Source: Falsirhodobacter sp051195255 (GTDB taxonomy: Bacteria > Pseudomonadota > Alphaproteobacteria > Rhodobacterales > Rhodobacteraceae). From it: a stretch of DNA of 64,000 nucleotides. The notes beneath the pieces were generated by a model that saw nothing but the letters and a program-made list of their open reading frames with translations, did no database searches and was not told where the DNA came from. Shown here one piece after another: positions 1 through 6,968 of the stretch. Each line of letters begins with the position of its first letter. The stretch's first letter is position 1. The DNA lies in NCBI RefSeq assembly GCF_051195255.1, contig NZ_JBNJLK010000002.1:372001-436000 (forward strand). The letters are read 5' to 3'. Both the position numbers and the translations under genes were made by a program.

Positions 1-1
1 G

Positions 2-607
2 GTCGTGAACAACCCGTTCTGGGTGCGCAACTATCCCGAAAAGCTGCTGGTCCTGACCTTCCCGGACCTGACGCCGCCCACGATGATCGCACGCGATCTG
101 GCCACCATCCGGGAGTTCAAGGCCCGCCACGGCGACGTCATCCTGAAGCCGCTGTACGGCAACGGGGGTGCGGGGGTGTTCCGGCTGGACCCGAACGACC
201 GCAACCTCGCCTCGTTGCACGAGATGTTCACCGGCATCAGCCGCGAGCCGCTGATCGTGCAGAAGTTCCTGCCCGCGGTGTCCAAGGGCGACAAGCGCGT
301 GATCCTGGTGAACGGCGAACCGATCGGCGCGATCAACCGCGTGCCGCAGGCCGGGGAAACGCGGTCCAACATGCATGTCGGCGGCCGTCCCGAAAAGGTG
401 GCCCTGACCGAGCGTGACCGCGAGATCTGCCGCATCATCGGGCCCACCCTGCGGGAAAAGGGCCAGATCTTCGTTGGCATCGACGTGATCGGCGACTGGC
501 TGACCGAGATCAACGTGACCTCGCCCACCGGTCTTCAGGAATTGGAACGCTTCGACGGCACCAACGGCGCGGCGTTGATCTGGGACGCGATCGAAGCGAA
601 GGCCTGA
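2..607 (+). CDS. gshB: Glutathione synthetase, C-terminal part (cut by window edge)
   Basis: The reading frame is open at the window edge, so the N-terminal substrate domain lies upstream. About 200 residues remain and they form the ATP-grasp part of GshB, which joins gamma-glutamylcysteine and glycine using ATP in the cytoplasm. Visible family marks are the start WVRNYPEK, the lysine and glycine-rich loop in LKPLYGNGGAGVF, the VQKFLP and KGDKRVILVNG strands, and the metal-binding end VIGDWLTEINVTSPTG followed by LQELERFDG. The 3' end is intact and is followed closely by a strong terminator. GTG at position 5 is only an internal valine codon, not the true start. Confidence 0.93.
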   Translation, partial: VVNNPFWVRNYPEKLLVLTFPDLTPPTMIARDLATIREFKARHGDVILKPLYGNGGAGVFRLDPNDRNLASLHEMFTGISREPLIVQKFLPAVSKGDKRVILVNGEPIGAINRVPQAGETRSNMHVGGRPEKVALTERDREICRIIGPTLREKGQIFVGIDVIGDWLTEINVTSPTGLQELERFDGTNGAALIWDAIEAKA

Positions 608-625
608 TCCAGCCCCGCATCAAGA

Positions 626-654
626 AAAAGGCCCGCCGGTGTGGCGGGCCTTTT
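626..654. terminator. Rho-independent terminator between gshB and hemP
   Basis: A perfect 12-bp stem (AAAAGGCCCGCC, pairing with GGCGGGCCTTTT) closes a 5-base loop. The A-run and T-run are symmetrical, so it can end gshB on the plus strand and the hemP unit on the minus strand. Confidence 0.85.
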
Positions 655-658
655 GCGT

Positions 659-820
659 TCACTTCGTCAGGATCAGCTTGCCCGCGCGGGTGATCCGCAG
701 GCTGTAGATCTGGCCGTTCAGCACGATCCGCGCCTGGTTGCCGCCATCCGTCAGGCGGGTGGCGTCATGCACGGGCATGCTGGTGTCGATCAGGTGGGAA
801 AGGTCGGTCATCGCGTTCAT
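659..820 (-). CDS. hemP: Hemin uptake protein HemP
   Basis: This 53-residue protein ends in the HemP signature: a strand IVLNGQIYSLRIT followed by GKLILTK at the C-terminus. HemP proteins accompany haem and siderophore uptake genes in proteobacteria; in some bacteria they act as a regulator or accessory factor of haem-receptor expression. The start ATG at 820 has a GGAG Shine-Dalgarno about 8 bases ahead, and it overlaps by ATGA the stop of a 41-residue ORF, so the two are probably translated together. A TGA-N9-TCA palindrome upstream of that ORF suggests iron control. No haem receptor or transporter is visible in this window. Family assignment is firm; role here is inferred. Confidence 0.85.
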   Translation of the reverse strand: MNAMTDLSHLIDTSMPVHDATRLTDGGNQARIVLNGQIYSLRITRAGKLILTK

Positions 821-942
821 GATCTGCGCTCCAGTCGGTCGATGAGAAGGGAATACCCGTGGGTCGGTGCAAGGCCGGACAACACCTGCCGCAAGACTTC
901 GGTCAGGTCCGTGTCGGGCTTTTCCGGTGGGCGGTGTGTCAT
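817..942 (-). CDS. Hypothetical 41-residue protein ahead of hemP
   Basis: The ORF begins at an ATG with an AGGA Shine-Dalgarno about 6-9 bases upstream and runs for 41 codons. Its stop overlaps the hemP start by ATGA, which argues that it is real and translationally coupled to hemP. The N-terminus is hydrophilic and proline-rich (MTHRPPEKPD), followed by an amphipathic segment (LTEVLRQVLSGLAP) and a basic tail (LIDRLERRS). I do not recognise a family. It is the first gene after the candidate iron operator, so it probably belongs to iron or haem metabolism, but no function can be read from its sequence. Confidence 0.6.
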   Translation of the reverse strand: MTHRPPEKPDTDLTEVLRQVLSGLAPTHGYSLLIDRLERRS

Positions 943-961
943 GGCATTCCTGCGGGACAAG

Positions 962-976
962 TGACTCTGTGAGTCA
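962..976 (-). promoter_or_regulatory. Candidate iron-responsive operator (TGA-N9-TCA type)
   Basis: TGACTC-TGT-GAGTCA is a perfect 15-bp palindrome placed 20-34 bases ahead of the 41-aa ORF/hemP unit. Its TGA-N9-TCA spacing is that of the RirA box of Rhizobiales and of the related iron-Rhodo-box of Rhodobacterales, which is attributed to IscR-type regulators. Binding here is an inference from pattern and neighbour. Confidence 0.6.
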
Positions 977-1102
977 AATCCTTAGTGATTATCTCGGGCT
1001 TGTAAAGCCTGATTTATTTACTCGGGAATAAGCAGGCGTCCTTTTGACGCAGACCGTTCGGGGCAGGGGCTGCCCATATCTTTGCAAAGCATGGAGAAAC
1101 CG

Positions 1103-1888
1103 ATGAAAAACGCGATGAAGCTTCTGGACGGGTTGATGAGCGGCTCGGGCGGGCTGGCCGGTCTTGCAGGGCAGGCAAAGGGCAGAACAGGCGGCGCCGG
1201 TGGTCTGGCCGAGCAGGCGAAGAGCATGCTGGCCGGCGTGCAGGGCGGCTCGCTGGGCGGTTTGGCGGGGCAGGCCAAGGGGATGTGGGACCAGCAGGGC
1301 AATGTGACCAAGGTGGCGGCGGGCGGCGGTCTTCTGGCGCTGCTGCTGGGCGGCAAGGATGTGCGCAACGTGGCGGGCGGTGCGCTGAAGGTGGGCGGTG
1401 CGGCAGTTGTGGGTGCGCTGGCCTATCGTGCGTGGCAGGACTGGCAGGACGGCAAGGCCGTCACGAAGGACGCCGAACCGAAGGCGCTGCCCTCGCCCGA
1501 GGGGACGGCGTTCCTGCCCTCCGATCCCGCGGCGGCGGACGATCTGGCCACCCGTCTGGTGCAGGTGATGGTCGCGGCGGCCAAGGCCGATGGCCATGTG
1601 ACCCCAGACGAACGGCAGCGAATCGAAACGCAGCTGGCCCAGCTGGGTCTGGACGCGGAGGCCGAGCGCCTGATCGCCGACGAGTTGGCCGCGCCGCTGG
1701 ATGTGGGCCGCATCGCGGCCCTGGCCCGCACGCCCGAGGAAGGGGCCGAGGTTTACGCCGCCTCCCTTCTGGTGGTGAACCCGGACGGCGCGGCGGAAAA
1801 GGGCTATCTGGCCATGCTCGCCGCCCGCCTGGGGCTGGATCCCGAACTTGTGTGCCACCTTCACGCCCGCGTGGCCGAGCTGGCCTGA
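1103..1888 (+). CDS. DUF533 / TerB-like tellurite-resistance-domain protein
   Basis: A 261-residue protein with a glycine- and alanine-rich N-terminal half (repeats of GGLAGLAGQAKG and GGLAEQAKS type), a hydrophobic alanine/glycine stretch around residues 70-120 that may associate with the membrane, and a C-terminal helical TerB-like domain (DLATRLVQVMVAAAKADGHVTPDERQRIE, residues about 145-260). The motif AAxADGxVxxxExxxI is typical of DUF533/TerB proteins such as YebE. The ATG at 1103 is preferred because GGAG lies 9 bases ahead; an in-frame ATG at 1091 lacks a comparable site. Function unknown. It stands alone, between the iron-type region and gap. Confidence 0.72.
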   Translation: MKNAMKLLDGLMSGSGGLAGLAGQAKGRTGGAGGLAEQAKSMLAGVQGGSLGGLAGQAKGMWDQQGNVTKVAAGGGLLALLLGGKDVRNVAGGALKVGGAAVVGALAYRAWQDWQDGKAVTKDAEPKALPSPEGTAFLPSDPAAADDLATRLVQVMVAAAKADGHVTPDERQRIETQLAQLGLDAEAERLIADELAAPLDVGRIAALARTPEEGAEVYAASLLVVNPDGAAEKGYLAMLAARLGLDPELVCHLHARVAELA

Positions 1889-1946
1889 CCGATTGCGCCC
1901 GCCGCGCATCCGTGCTTGGACAAGGTGCGGATGAACGGAGGGCGCG

Positions 1947-2918
1947 ATGCGGATATTCCTCAACGGTTTCGGGCGGATCGGGCGATCCGTCCTGCGGGCG
2001 TGGTCGCAGGGCGGCTGGCCGGGAATCGAGATCGCGGGCATCAACGACATCGCCACAGCCGAGATGTGCGCCTACCTGTTCCAGTATGACAGCGTCTTCG
2101 GACCGTTCCCCGGCACGGTGGCGCTGGAAGGCGGGGCGCTGGTCGTGAACGGCCGCGCGATCCCGTTGCACCGCACGCAGGACCTGTCGGTGCTGGACCT
2201 GTCGGGCATCGACGTGGTGATGGAATGCACCGGCCGCGCTGACACCCGAGAGGTCGCCGAACGCGGCCTGATCGCGGGGGCGAGGCGCGTTCTGGTGTCG
2301 GGCCCGTCAAAGGCCGCCGACGTGACGCTGGTCCTTGGCGCGAACGAAGGGGCGCTGACCGCCGGACATCGCATCATCTCCAACGCCAGCTGCACAACGA
2401 ACGCGCTGGCCCCGTTGGTGAAGCTGCTGGACGCCGAATGGGGCGTGGTCACGGGGACGATGACCACGATCCACTGCTACACCGGAAGCCAGCCCACGAT
2501 GGACGCGCCGGCGGCGGATTTCGCGCGGTCGCGCGCGGCGGCGCTGTCGATGGTGCCCACCACCACCTCCGCCCAGCGGCTGCTGGATCAGGTCCTGCCG
2601 GATCTGGCGGGGCGGGTGCAGGGGTCGGCGGTGCGGGTGCCGGTCGCCTCCGTCTCCGCCGTGGATCTGGCGGTGATGACCGAACGTCCCGTCGATGTGG
2701 ACGCGGTGAATCTGGCCTTCCGCAACGCGGGCGGCGTGATCGGGGCGGTGGATGGCCCGCTGGTCAGCACGGACCTGCGCGCCCGGCCGGAAAGCATCGT
2801 CATGGCCACGCCGGAAACGCGCCGGACCGATCAAGGTCTTTTGCGCGTCTTCGGCTGGTACGACAACGAATGGGGCTTTTCCAACCGCATGCTCGACATG
2901 GCGCTGCGGCTGGCCTAG
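1947..2918 (+). CDS. gap: Type I glyceraldehyde-3-phosphate dehydrogenase (divergent paralogue type)
   Basis: A 323-residue protein with the Rossmann start NGFGRIGR, IND at the adenine-ribose pocket, the catalytic cysteine in SNASCTTN at residue 149 and the catalytic histidine at residue 176, exactly the classic GAPDH numbering, and the C-terminal WYDNEWGFSNRM. It oxidises glyceraldehyde-3-phosphate to 1,3-bisphosphoglycerate with NAD(P), or works in reverse. The segment YTGSQPTMDAP replaces the usual YTGDQ-type loop and the protein is about 10 residues shorter than most GAPDHs, so it looks like a second, divergent enzyme. No other glycolytic or Calvin-cycle gene is adjacent. An alternative substrate such as erythrose-4-phosphate cannot be excluded. 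Its TAG stop is shared with the facing gene in a CTAG palindrome. Confidence 0.88.
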   Translation: MRIFLNGFGRIGRSVLRAWSQGGWPGIEIAGINDIATAEMCAYLFQYDSVFGPFPGTVALEGGALVVNGRAIPLHRTQDLSVLDLSGIDVVMECTGRADTREVAERGLIAGARRVLVSGPSKAADVTLVLGANEGALTAGHRIISNASCTTNALAPLVKLLDAEWGVVTGTMTTIHCYTGSQPTMDAPAADFARSRAAALSMVPTTTSAQRLLDQVLPDLAGRVQGSAVRVPVASVSAVDLAVMTERPVDVDAVNLAFRNAGGVIGAVDGPLVSTDLRARPESIVMATPETRRTDQGLLRVFGWYDNEWGFSNRMLDMALRLA

Positions 2919-3706
2919 CTGTCCAGCTGCAACCAGCCTTCGGGCGCACGGCGGAAGGTGTGGGCGGCGGTTTCCACGAAACGCGCCTCCTCACCGGCGG
3001 AGATGGCGCGGACCGTGATTTCCGCCCGTGACACGTCCAGCACGTTGAAGCTGTTGTCCTGATGGCGCAGGCGGGTCGAGAGGCCGGTGCCCGCCTGCAC
3101 GAACAGCAAGCCCGGCGCGGTGGTGAAGGGCCCGATATGCGTGGTGTGGATGTGCCCGCACAGAACCACGTCCGCCCCGCACTCGGCCAGCGCCTTCAGC
3201 GCCTTGGCCGATCCGCGCATCAGCCGCTTGTCACTGCCCTCCAGATGCTCCAGCGGGTGGTGCAGAACGACGACGCGCGCCTTGTCACCGGCATCCGCAA
3301 AGGCGTTGCACACCCGTTTCAGGGTGTGGGAGGACAGGCGGCCCGTCTGATGTGCCAGGGGGTTGACCGTGTTCACGCCGACGACGCGGATGCGGTCATT
3401 CTCGAAGGTGGGTTCCAGATCGGTGGCGATGTATTCGCGGTAGCGTTCCCATGGCCGCGTCAGGCGCACCCAAAGGTTGTCCAGCGGCGTGTCATGATTT
3501 CCGGGCACCGCCAGCACGGGGGCAGTGATGCGGTCGATGAAGGACCGCGCCTCCTCGAACTGCCAGCGGCGGGCGCGTTGGGTGAAATCGCCGGAAATGA
3601 CGCACAGGTCCGGCGACAGCGTGTTCACCTTTTCCAGCAGGGGTTCCAGAAGGGCGGGGGAGGTGCGGCCGAAGTGAAGATCCGACAGGTGGACGATCCG
3701 CCTCAT
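2915..3706 (-). CDS. Metallophosphoesterase, calcineurin-like (CpdA/cAMP-phosphodiesterase-like)
   Basis: A 263-residue single-domain enzyme carrying every metal-binding block of the calcineurin-like family in order: HLSDLHFG (D9, H11), SGDFTQRA (D40), GNHD (N70, H71), VVLHHP and CGHIHTTH. The absence of a signal peptide implies a cytoplasmic enzyme. Close families hydrolyse cyclic AMP or other phosphodiesters, but the substrate cannot be read from sequence. It is coupled to the upstream lipid kinase by a 4-base ATGA overlap, and its stop overlaps the stop of gap tail to tail. The pairing with a diacylglycerol-kinase-like enzyme may hint at phospholipid-linked substrates, which is inference. 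Confidence 0.85.
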   Translation of the reverse strand: MRRIVHLSDLHFGRTSPALLEPLLEKVNTLSPDLCVISGDFTQRARRWQFEEARSFIDRITAPVLAVPGNHDTPLDNLWVRLTRPWERYREYIATDLEPTFENDRIRVVGVNTVNPLAHQTGRLSSHTLKRVCNAFADAGDKARVVVLHHPLEHLEGSDKRLMRGSAKALKALAECGADVVLCGHIHTTHIGPFTTAPGLLFVQAGTGLSTRLRHQDNSFNVLDVSRAEITVRAISAGEEARFVETAAHTFRRAPEGWLQLDS

Positions 3707-4620
3707 GGGGTCTCCACCCGGTCGGCCTCGTCGGGAAGGATGATGGACAGCGCGTCGCGCAGGATCTCGAACGTCAGAGGCGTGTCCATCCGGCTCTTTT
3801 CCCCGTCATAGGCGACCAGAAGGCTGGATTTCTTCGTTTCCACCGTGAATTCGTTCACATGCAGAAGGTCCACGTCCCGCCCCAGTTTCACCTTGCCCCG
3901 GCACAGGTTCCACGTGGTCTTCAACAGCGATGCGCGCCCTTCACCCTTGGCGATGAAGGCGACCAGATCGTCTTCGCTGATCTCGGCCGACCCGGGAAGG
4001 CCGAACCGTTCCAGCTGATAGGCGGAGCGGGCCACGAAGATCAGGGGGGTGGACACCTGCCGGCGTTCGCCGTCCACCTCCAGAGTGACGCGCCATGGGC
4101 GGCGATAGCGCAGGAAGGTCTTCAGCACCGACCAGTGCGCGGCCACGCGCCTGCGACCGAAGCGTTCATAAACGGATTCCCGCTGCTTCAGGATCGCGGG
4201 ATAGATGCCCAGGCTCGCGTTGTTCAGGAACACGATGCCGTTCACCGCGCCTACGGAAATGCGGTGGGAATGGCCGTTCAGGATGGCGCGGGCGGCCTCG
4301 TCGGGTTCCTGCGGAAGCCCGAGCCCCCGCGCGAAATAGTTGAAGGTGCCCAAGGGCAGCACGGCTAGGTTCACATCGGTGTGGACCAGCGCGTTGGCCA
4401 CGCCCATTACCGTGCCATCCCCCCCGGCGGCGACGATGGTGGTGAACCCGTCCTCCACGGCCTTGCGGACGGCGTCCTTCATGTCCTCCCCTTCCTGCCA
4501 GCGGCGCAGGGTGGCGGTGCCGAACACGGACATGGCCGTGTCGATCGCCTGCGCGTCGTGGCTGTTGCGGCCCGACTTGGGGTTGGCGATCACGCAGATG
4601 GTGGAAGGATCAAGGGCCAT
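3703..4620 (-). CDS. Diacylglycerol kinase-family lipid kinase
   Basis: A 305-residue protein with the DAGK catalytic fold: the phosphate-binding start VIANPKSGRNS, the nucleotide loop AAGGDGTVMGVANAL around residues 64-78, and PLGTFNYFARGLGLP near residue 95, followed by the beta-rich C-terminal domain. Such enzymes (YegS/DgkB/sphingosine-kinase-like) phosphorylate diacylglycerol or related lipids at the inner face of the membrane. TFNYFAR replaces the more common TxNDFAR; the Asn is retained. The gene starts the two-gene minus-strand unit with the metallophosphoesterase. The start is the ATG of MALDPSTICVIANP, preceded by a GGAG sequence. Substrate unknown. Confidence 0.85.
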   Translation of the reverse strand: MALDPSTICVIANPKSGRNSHDAQAIDTAMSVFGTATLRRWQEGEDMKDAVRKAVEDGFTTIVAAGGDGTVMGVANALVHTDVNLAVLPLGTFNYFARGLGLPQEPDEAARAILNGHSHRISVGAVNGIVFLNNASLGIYPAILKQRESVYERFGRRRVAAHWSVLKTFLRYRRPWRVTLEVDGERRQVSTPLIFVARSAYQLERFGLPGSAEISEDDLVAFIAKGEGRASLLKTTWNLCRGKVKLGRDVDLLHVNEFTVETKKSSLLVAYDGEKSRMDTPLTFEILRDALSIILPDEADRVETP

Positions 4621-4696
4621 GGAGGTCTCCGGCTACGGGCACAGGGGCAACGCCGCAGCACCGCCTCTGGTTTCCGCAAAGGCCGTCATGTCCTGG

Positions 4697-4727
4697 AAAA
4701 GCGGGCCGCGGGGGGAAGGCGGCCCGC
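4697..4727 (-). terminator. Rho-independent terminator after znuA
   Basis: A 9-bp perfect GC stem (GCGGGCCGC at 4701-4709 with GCGGCCCGC at 4719-4727) is followed, in the znuA direction, by four T. It begins 8 bases after the znuA stop. Confidence 0.75.
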
Positions 4728-4734
4728 CTTGGGG

Positions 4735-5688
4735 TCACTTCAGGCAGGCGGTCAGCGTGTCGGCCAGCCCGTGCATCAGCTGCGCGTAAAGCTGCGGGCC
4801 GGGCGACAATTGCGAGCCTTCGGGGTCCAGCGCGCCGCCCAGCTGTACGCCCGCATCGTCGGCCATCTGCCGGGCCAGCTTCGGGTCGTGCTGCGTTTCG
4901 GGGAAGATGCAGGTCGCGGGACCGGCCTTTTCCCTGATCTCCGCCAGACGCTGGGCCGAGGGGGAGGACGCGTCGCCGGGCGAGATCGCACCCGCCGGGC
5001 TCAGGTCGTAGTGGTCCGCGAAATAACCGTAGGCGTCGTGGAAGGTGACAAAGGGCCTGCCGTGCAGATCGGCCAGTTGCGTCGTCAGGTCGGCGTCGAG
5101 GGATGTGATCTCCGCCCCGGCGGCCTTGGCGTTCGCGGCATAGGCTTCGGCATTCTCGGGATCCATCTCCGACAGCTTGGCGGCGATGGCGTCCAGCCAG
5201 ACAAGGGCGTTGTCGGGATTCAGCCAGGCATGGGGATCAAGGCCCTCGTGGTGGTGATGCTCCTCGCCTTCCTCGGAATGATCATGATCGGCGTTGTGCT
5301 CGTGCCCGTGATCATGTGCTTCATGCTCATGCTCATGCTCATGCTCATGCTCGCCTTCGGCGTATTGGCGGGTGGTCAGGCCGTCAATGTGCAGAAGCTC
5401 CAGCTCCTCGCCGCTGCGGGCGTCCAGCGCCGCGCTCAGCCAAGGCGTCATTTCCGGCCCCAGCCAGATCACGAGGTCCGAGTCCTGGATGGCGCCCGCC
5501 TGGCTTGGCTTCAGCTGGAAATGATGGGGATCGCTGCCGGGCGGCAGGATCAGGTCGGGCGTGCCCGTGTCACCCATGACCTGCGCCACCAGCGACTGGA
5601 CCGGAGAGATGTCGGTCACGACCTTCACATCCGCCAGTGCGGGGGTGGCCGCGACACTCGCCAGCAGCAGCGATATGGTATAACGCAT
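4735..5688 (-). CDS. znuA: Zinc ABC transporter substrate-binding protein ZnuA
   Basis: A 317-residue periplasmic zinc-binding protein of the cluster A-I family. A signal peptide (MRYTISLLLASVAATPALAD) is followed by the first metal-ligand region GSDPHHF (about residue 55), a very His/Glu/Asp-rich loop at residues 112-149 that probably gathers zinc, and the second ligand region GLDPHAWLNP (H153). Further ligands are expected in FVTFHDAYGYF and in the C-terminal lobe. The ATG at 5688 is chosen because it begins the signal peptide; the frame stays open upstream but there it crosses zur. The gene is divergent from zur-znuC-znuB across a 66-base gap holding a Zur-like box, so all four genes are probably zinc-repressed together. 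Confidence 0.93.
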   Translation of the reverse strand: MRYTISLLLASVAATPALADVKVVTDISPVQSLVAQVMGDTGTPDLILPPGSDPHHFQLKPSQAGAIQDSDLVIWLGPEMTPWLSAALDARSGEELELLHIDGLTTRQYAEGEHEHEHEHEHEAHDHGHEHNADHDHSEEGEEHHHHEGLDPHAWLNPDNALVWLDAIAAKLSEMDPENAEAYAANAKAAGAEITSLDADLTTQLADLHGRPFVTFHDAYGYFADHYDLSPAGAISPGDASSPSAQRLAEIREKAGPATCIFPETQHDPKLARQMADDAGVQLGGALDPEGSQLSPGPQLYAQLMHGLADTLTACLK

Positions 5689-5724
5689 CTTGATACCCTT
5701 TCGTTCGGTCGCCATATGGGTAAA

Positions 5725-5739
5725 TGTAATAACGTAACA
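5725..5739. promoter_or_regulatory. Candidate Zur operator between znuA and zur
   Basis: TGTAATAACGTAACA lies in an AT-rich island in the divergent gap. It agrees with 12 of the 14 defined positions of the TGTTATA-N-TATAACA palindrome known for proteobacterial Zur. One site could serve both directions. Binding is inferred. Confidence 0.6.
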
Positions 5740-5754
5740 CGTCAAGAGGTGCCC

Positions 5755-6231
5755 ATGGACCCGCTGGCTTTCTCCCGCCACGATCACGCCCATTGTTCTG
5801 GCGATGTCCTGAAGCGGGCCGAAGGCATCGCGGCCGAAAAGGGCCTGCGCCTGACCCCCGTCCGCCGGCGCGTGCTGGAAATCCTGCTGGAGGAGCATCG
5901 CGCGCTGGGCGCCTATGACGTGCTGCAACGCCTGGCCTCCGAAGGATTCGGCAACCAGCCCCCCGTGGCCTATCGCGCGCTGGAGTTTCTGGTGGAGCAG
6001 GGGCTGGCCCACCGCATCCGCCGCCTGAACGCCTTTGCCGCCTGCATGCATCCGGGCGAAGCGCACGCCCCCGCCTTCCTGATCTGCCGCACCTGCAACA
6101 TCGTCGCCGAAGCCCCCGCCGAACCGGTGCGCGAGGCGCTGGACGCGGCGGCGCAGGAGCTCGGCTTCGTGATCGAACGCTCGAATGTGGAGGCGGTCGG
6201 CCTTTGCCCCGCCTGCCGCGAGGCCGCATGA
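5755..6231 (+). CDS. zur: Zinc uptake regulator Zur (Fur family)
   Basis: A 158-residue Fur-family repressor. The winged-helix part (about residues 15-85, LRLTPVRRRVLEILL and VAYRALEFLVEQGLAHRI) is followed by the metal-binding dimerisation part. Two CxxC pairs for structural zinc are visible at C111/C114 and C151/C154. The acidic/His N-terminus SRHDHAHCSG is Zur-like rather than Fur-like. It opens the operon zur-znuC-znuB, with AAGAGG ahead of the ATG at 5755, and its stop overlaps znuC by ATGA. The location beside znu genes makes zinc specificity the best reading. It probably represses its own operon and znuA through the box at 5725-5739. Confidence 0.92.
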   Translation: MDPLAFSRHDHAHCSGDVLKRAEGIAAEKGLRLTPVRRRVLEILLEEHRALGAYDVLQRLASEGFGNQPPVAYRALEFLVEQGLAHRIRRLNAFAACMHPGEAHAPAFLICRTCNIVAEAPAEPVREALDAAAQELGFVIERSNVEAVGLCPACREAA

Positions 6232-6968
6232 CCCTGATCCATGCCGAGCGGGTGAGTGTCACCCTTGGTTCGCAGCCCGTGTTGCAGGACGTGTCCCTGC
6301 AACTGAACCCGCGCGAGATCGTGACCATCGTCGGGCCCAACGGGTCGGGCAAGTCCACGCTGCTGCGCACGCTTCTGGGGATCGTCCCCCTCGCCTCCGG
6401 CCGGGTGACGCGCCGGGCGGGGCTGCGGATCGGGTATGTGCCGCAAAAGCTGGCACTGGACCCGACGCTGCCGCTGCCGGTGGCGCGGTTCCTGTCGCTG
6501 CCCCGCCGCCAGTCGCGGGCCGACATCGCGGCCGCGCTGGCCCGTGTCGGCCTGCCGGGGGTGGAGAGGCGGCCCATGTCCGGCCTGTCGGGCGGGCAGA
6601 TGCAGCGCGTCCTGCTGGCCCGCGCCCTGCTTGTGAAACCCGAAGCGATCCTGATGGACGAACCGACCCAAGGCCTGGACCAGCCGGGGGAGGCCGCCTT
6701 CTACCGCCTGCTGGAGGAGGTGCGCGCCGAAACCGGCGCCGCCGTCCTGATGGTCAGCCACGACCTGCACGTGGTCATGGCCGCCTCGGACCGGGTGGTG
6801 TGTTTGAACGGGCATATCTGCTGCGAAGGCACGCCGCATGTCGTGTCCAACGCCCCCGAATACCGCGCCCTGTTCGGCGAGGGGACGCGCGGGGCCTTGG
6901 CCTTGTATCAGCACCGCCACGACCACGGGCACCATCACGACGGCTGCGAGGGGCACGACCATGTTTGA
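6228..6968 (+). CDS. znuC: Zinc ABC transporter ATP-binding protein ZnuC
   Basis: A 246-residue ABC ATPase: Walker A GPNGSGKST at residues 36-44, the Q-loop VPQK, the signature LSGGQ at 120-124, Walker B ending in MDEPT at 143-147 and the switch histidine in MVSHDLH. The C-terminal tail is rich in histidine (HRHDHGHHHDG), fitting a zinc transporter. ATG at 6228 overlaps the zur stop (ATGA), and the gene overlaps znuB by 8 bases. It powers zinc import through ZnuB from ZnuA. Confidence 0.93.
   Translation: MTLIHAERVSVTLGSQPVLQDVSLQLNPREIVTIVGPNGSGKSTLLRTLLGIVPLASGRVTRRAGLRIGYVPQKLALDPTLPLPVARFLSLPRRQSRADIAAALARVGLPGVERRPMSGLSGGQMQRVLLARALLVKPEAILMDEPTQGLDQPGEAAFYRLLEEVRAETGAAVLMVSHDLHVVMAASDRVVCLNGHICCEGTPHVVSNAPEYRALFGEGTRGALALYQHRHDHGHHHDGCEGHDHV

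Noticed and set aside
641..964. A plus-strand ORF across the hemP region
   Set aside because: It begins inside the gshB terminator, has no ribosome site and lies opposite two minus-strand genes with good signals.
5280..5350. Short repeated codons (CAT/CTC/ATG type) within znuA as a DNA repeat element
   Set aside because: They encode the His/Glu-rich metal loop of ZnuA in frame; it is protein low complexity, not a separate repeat.
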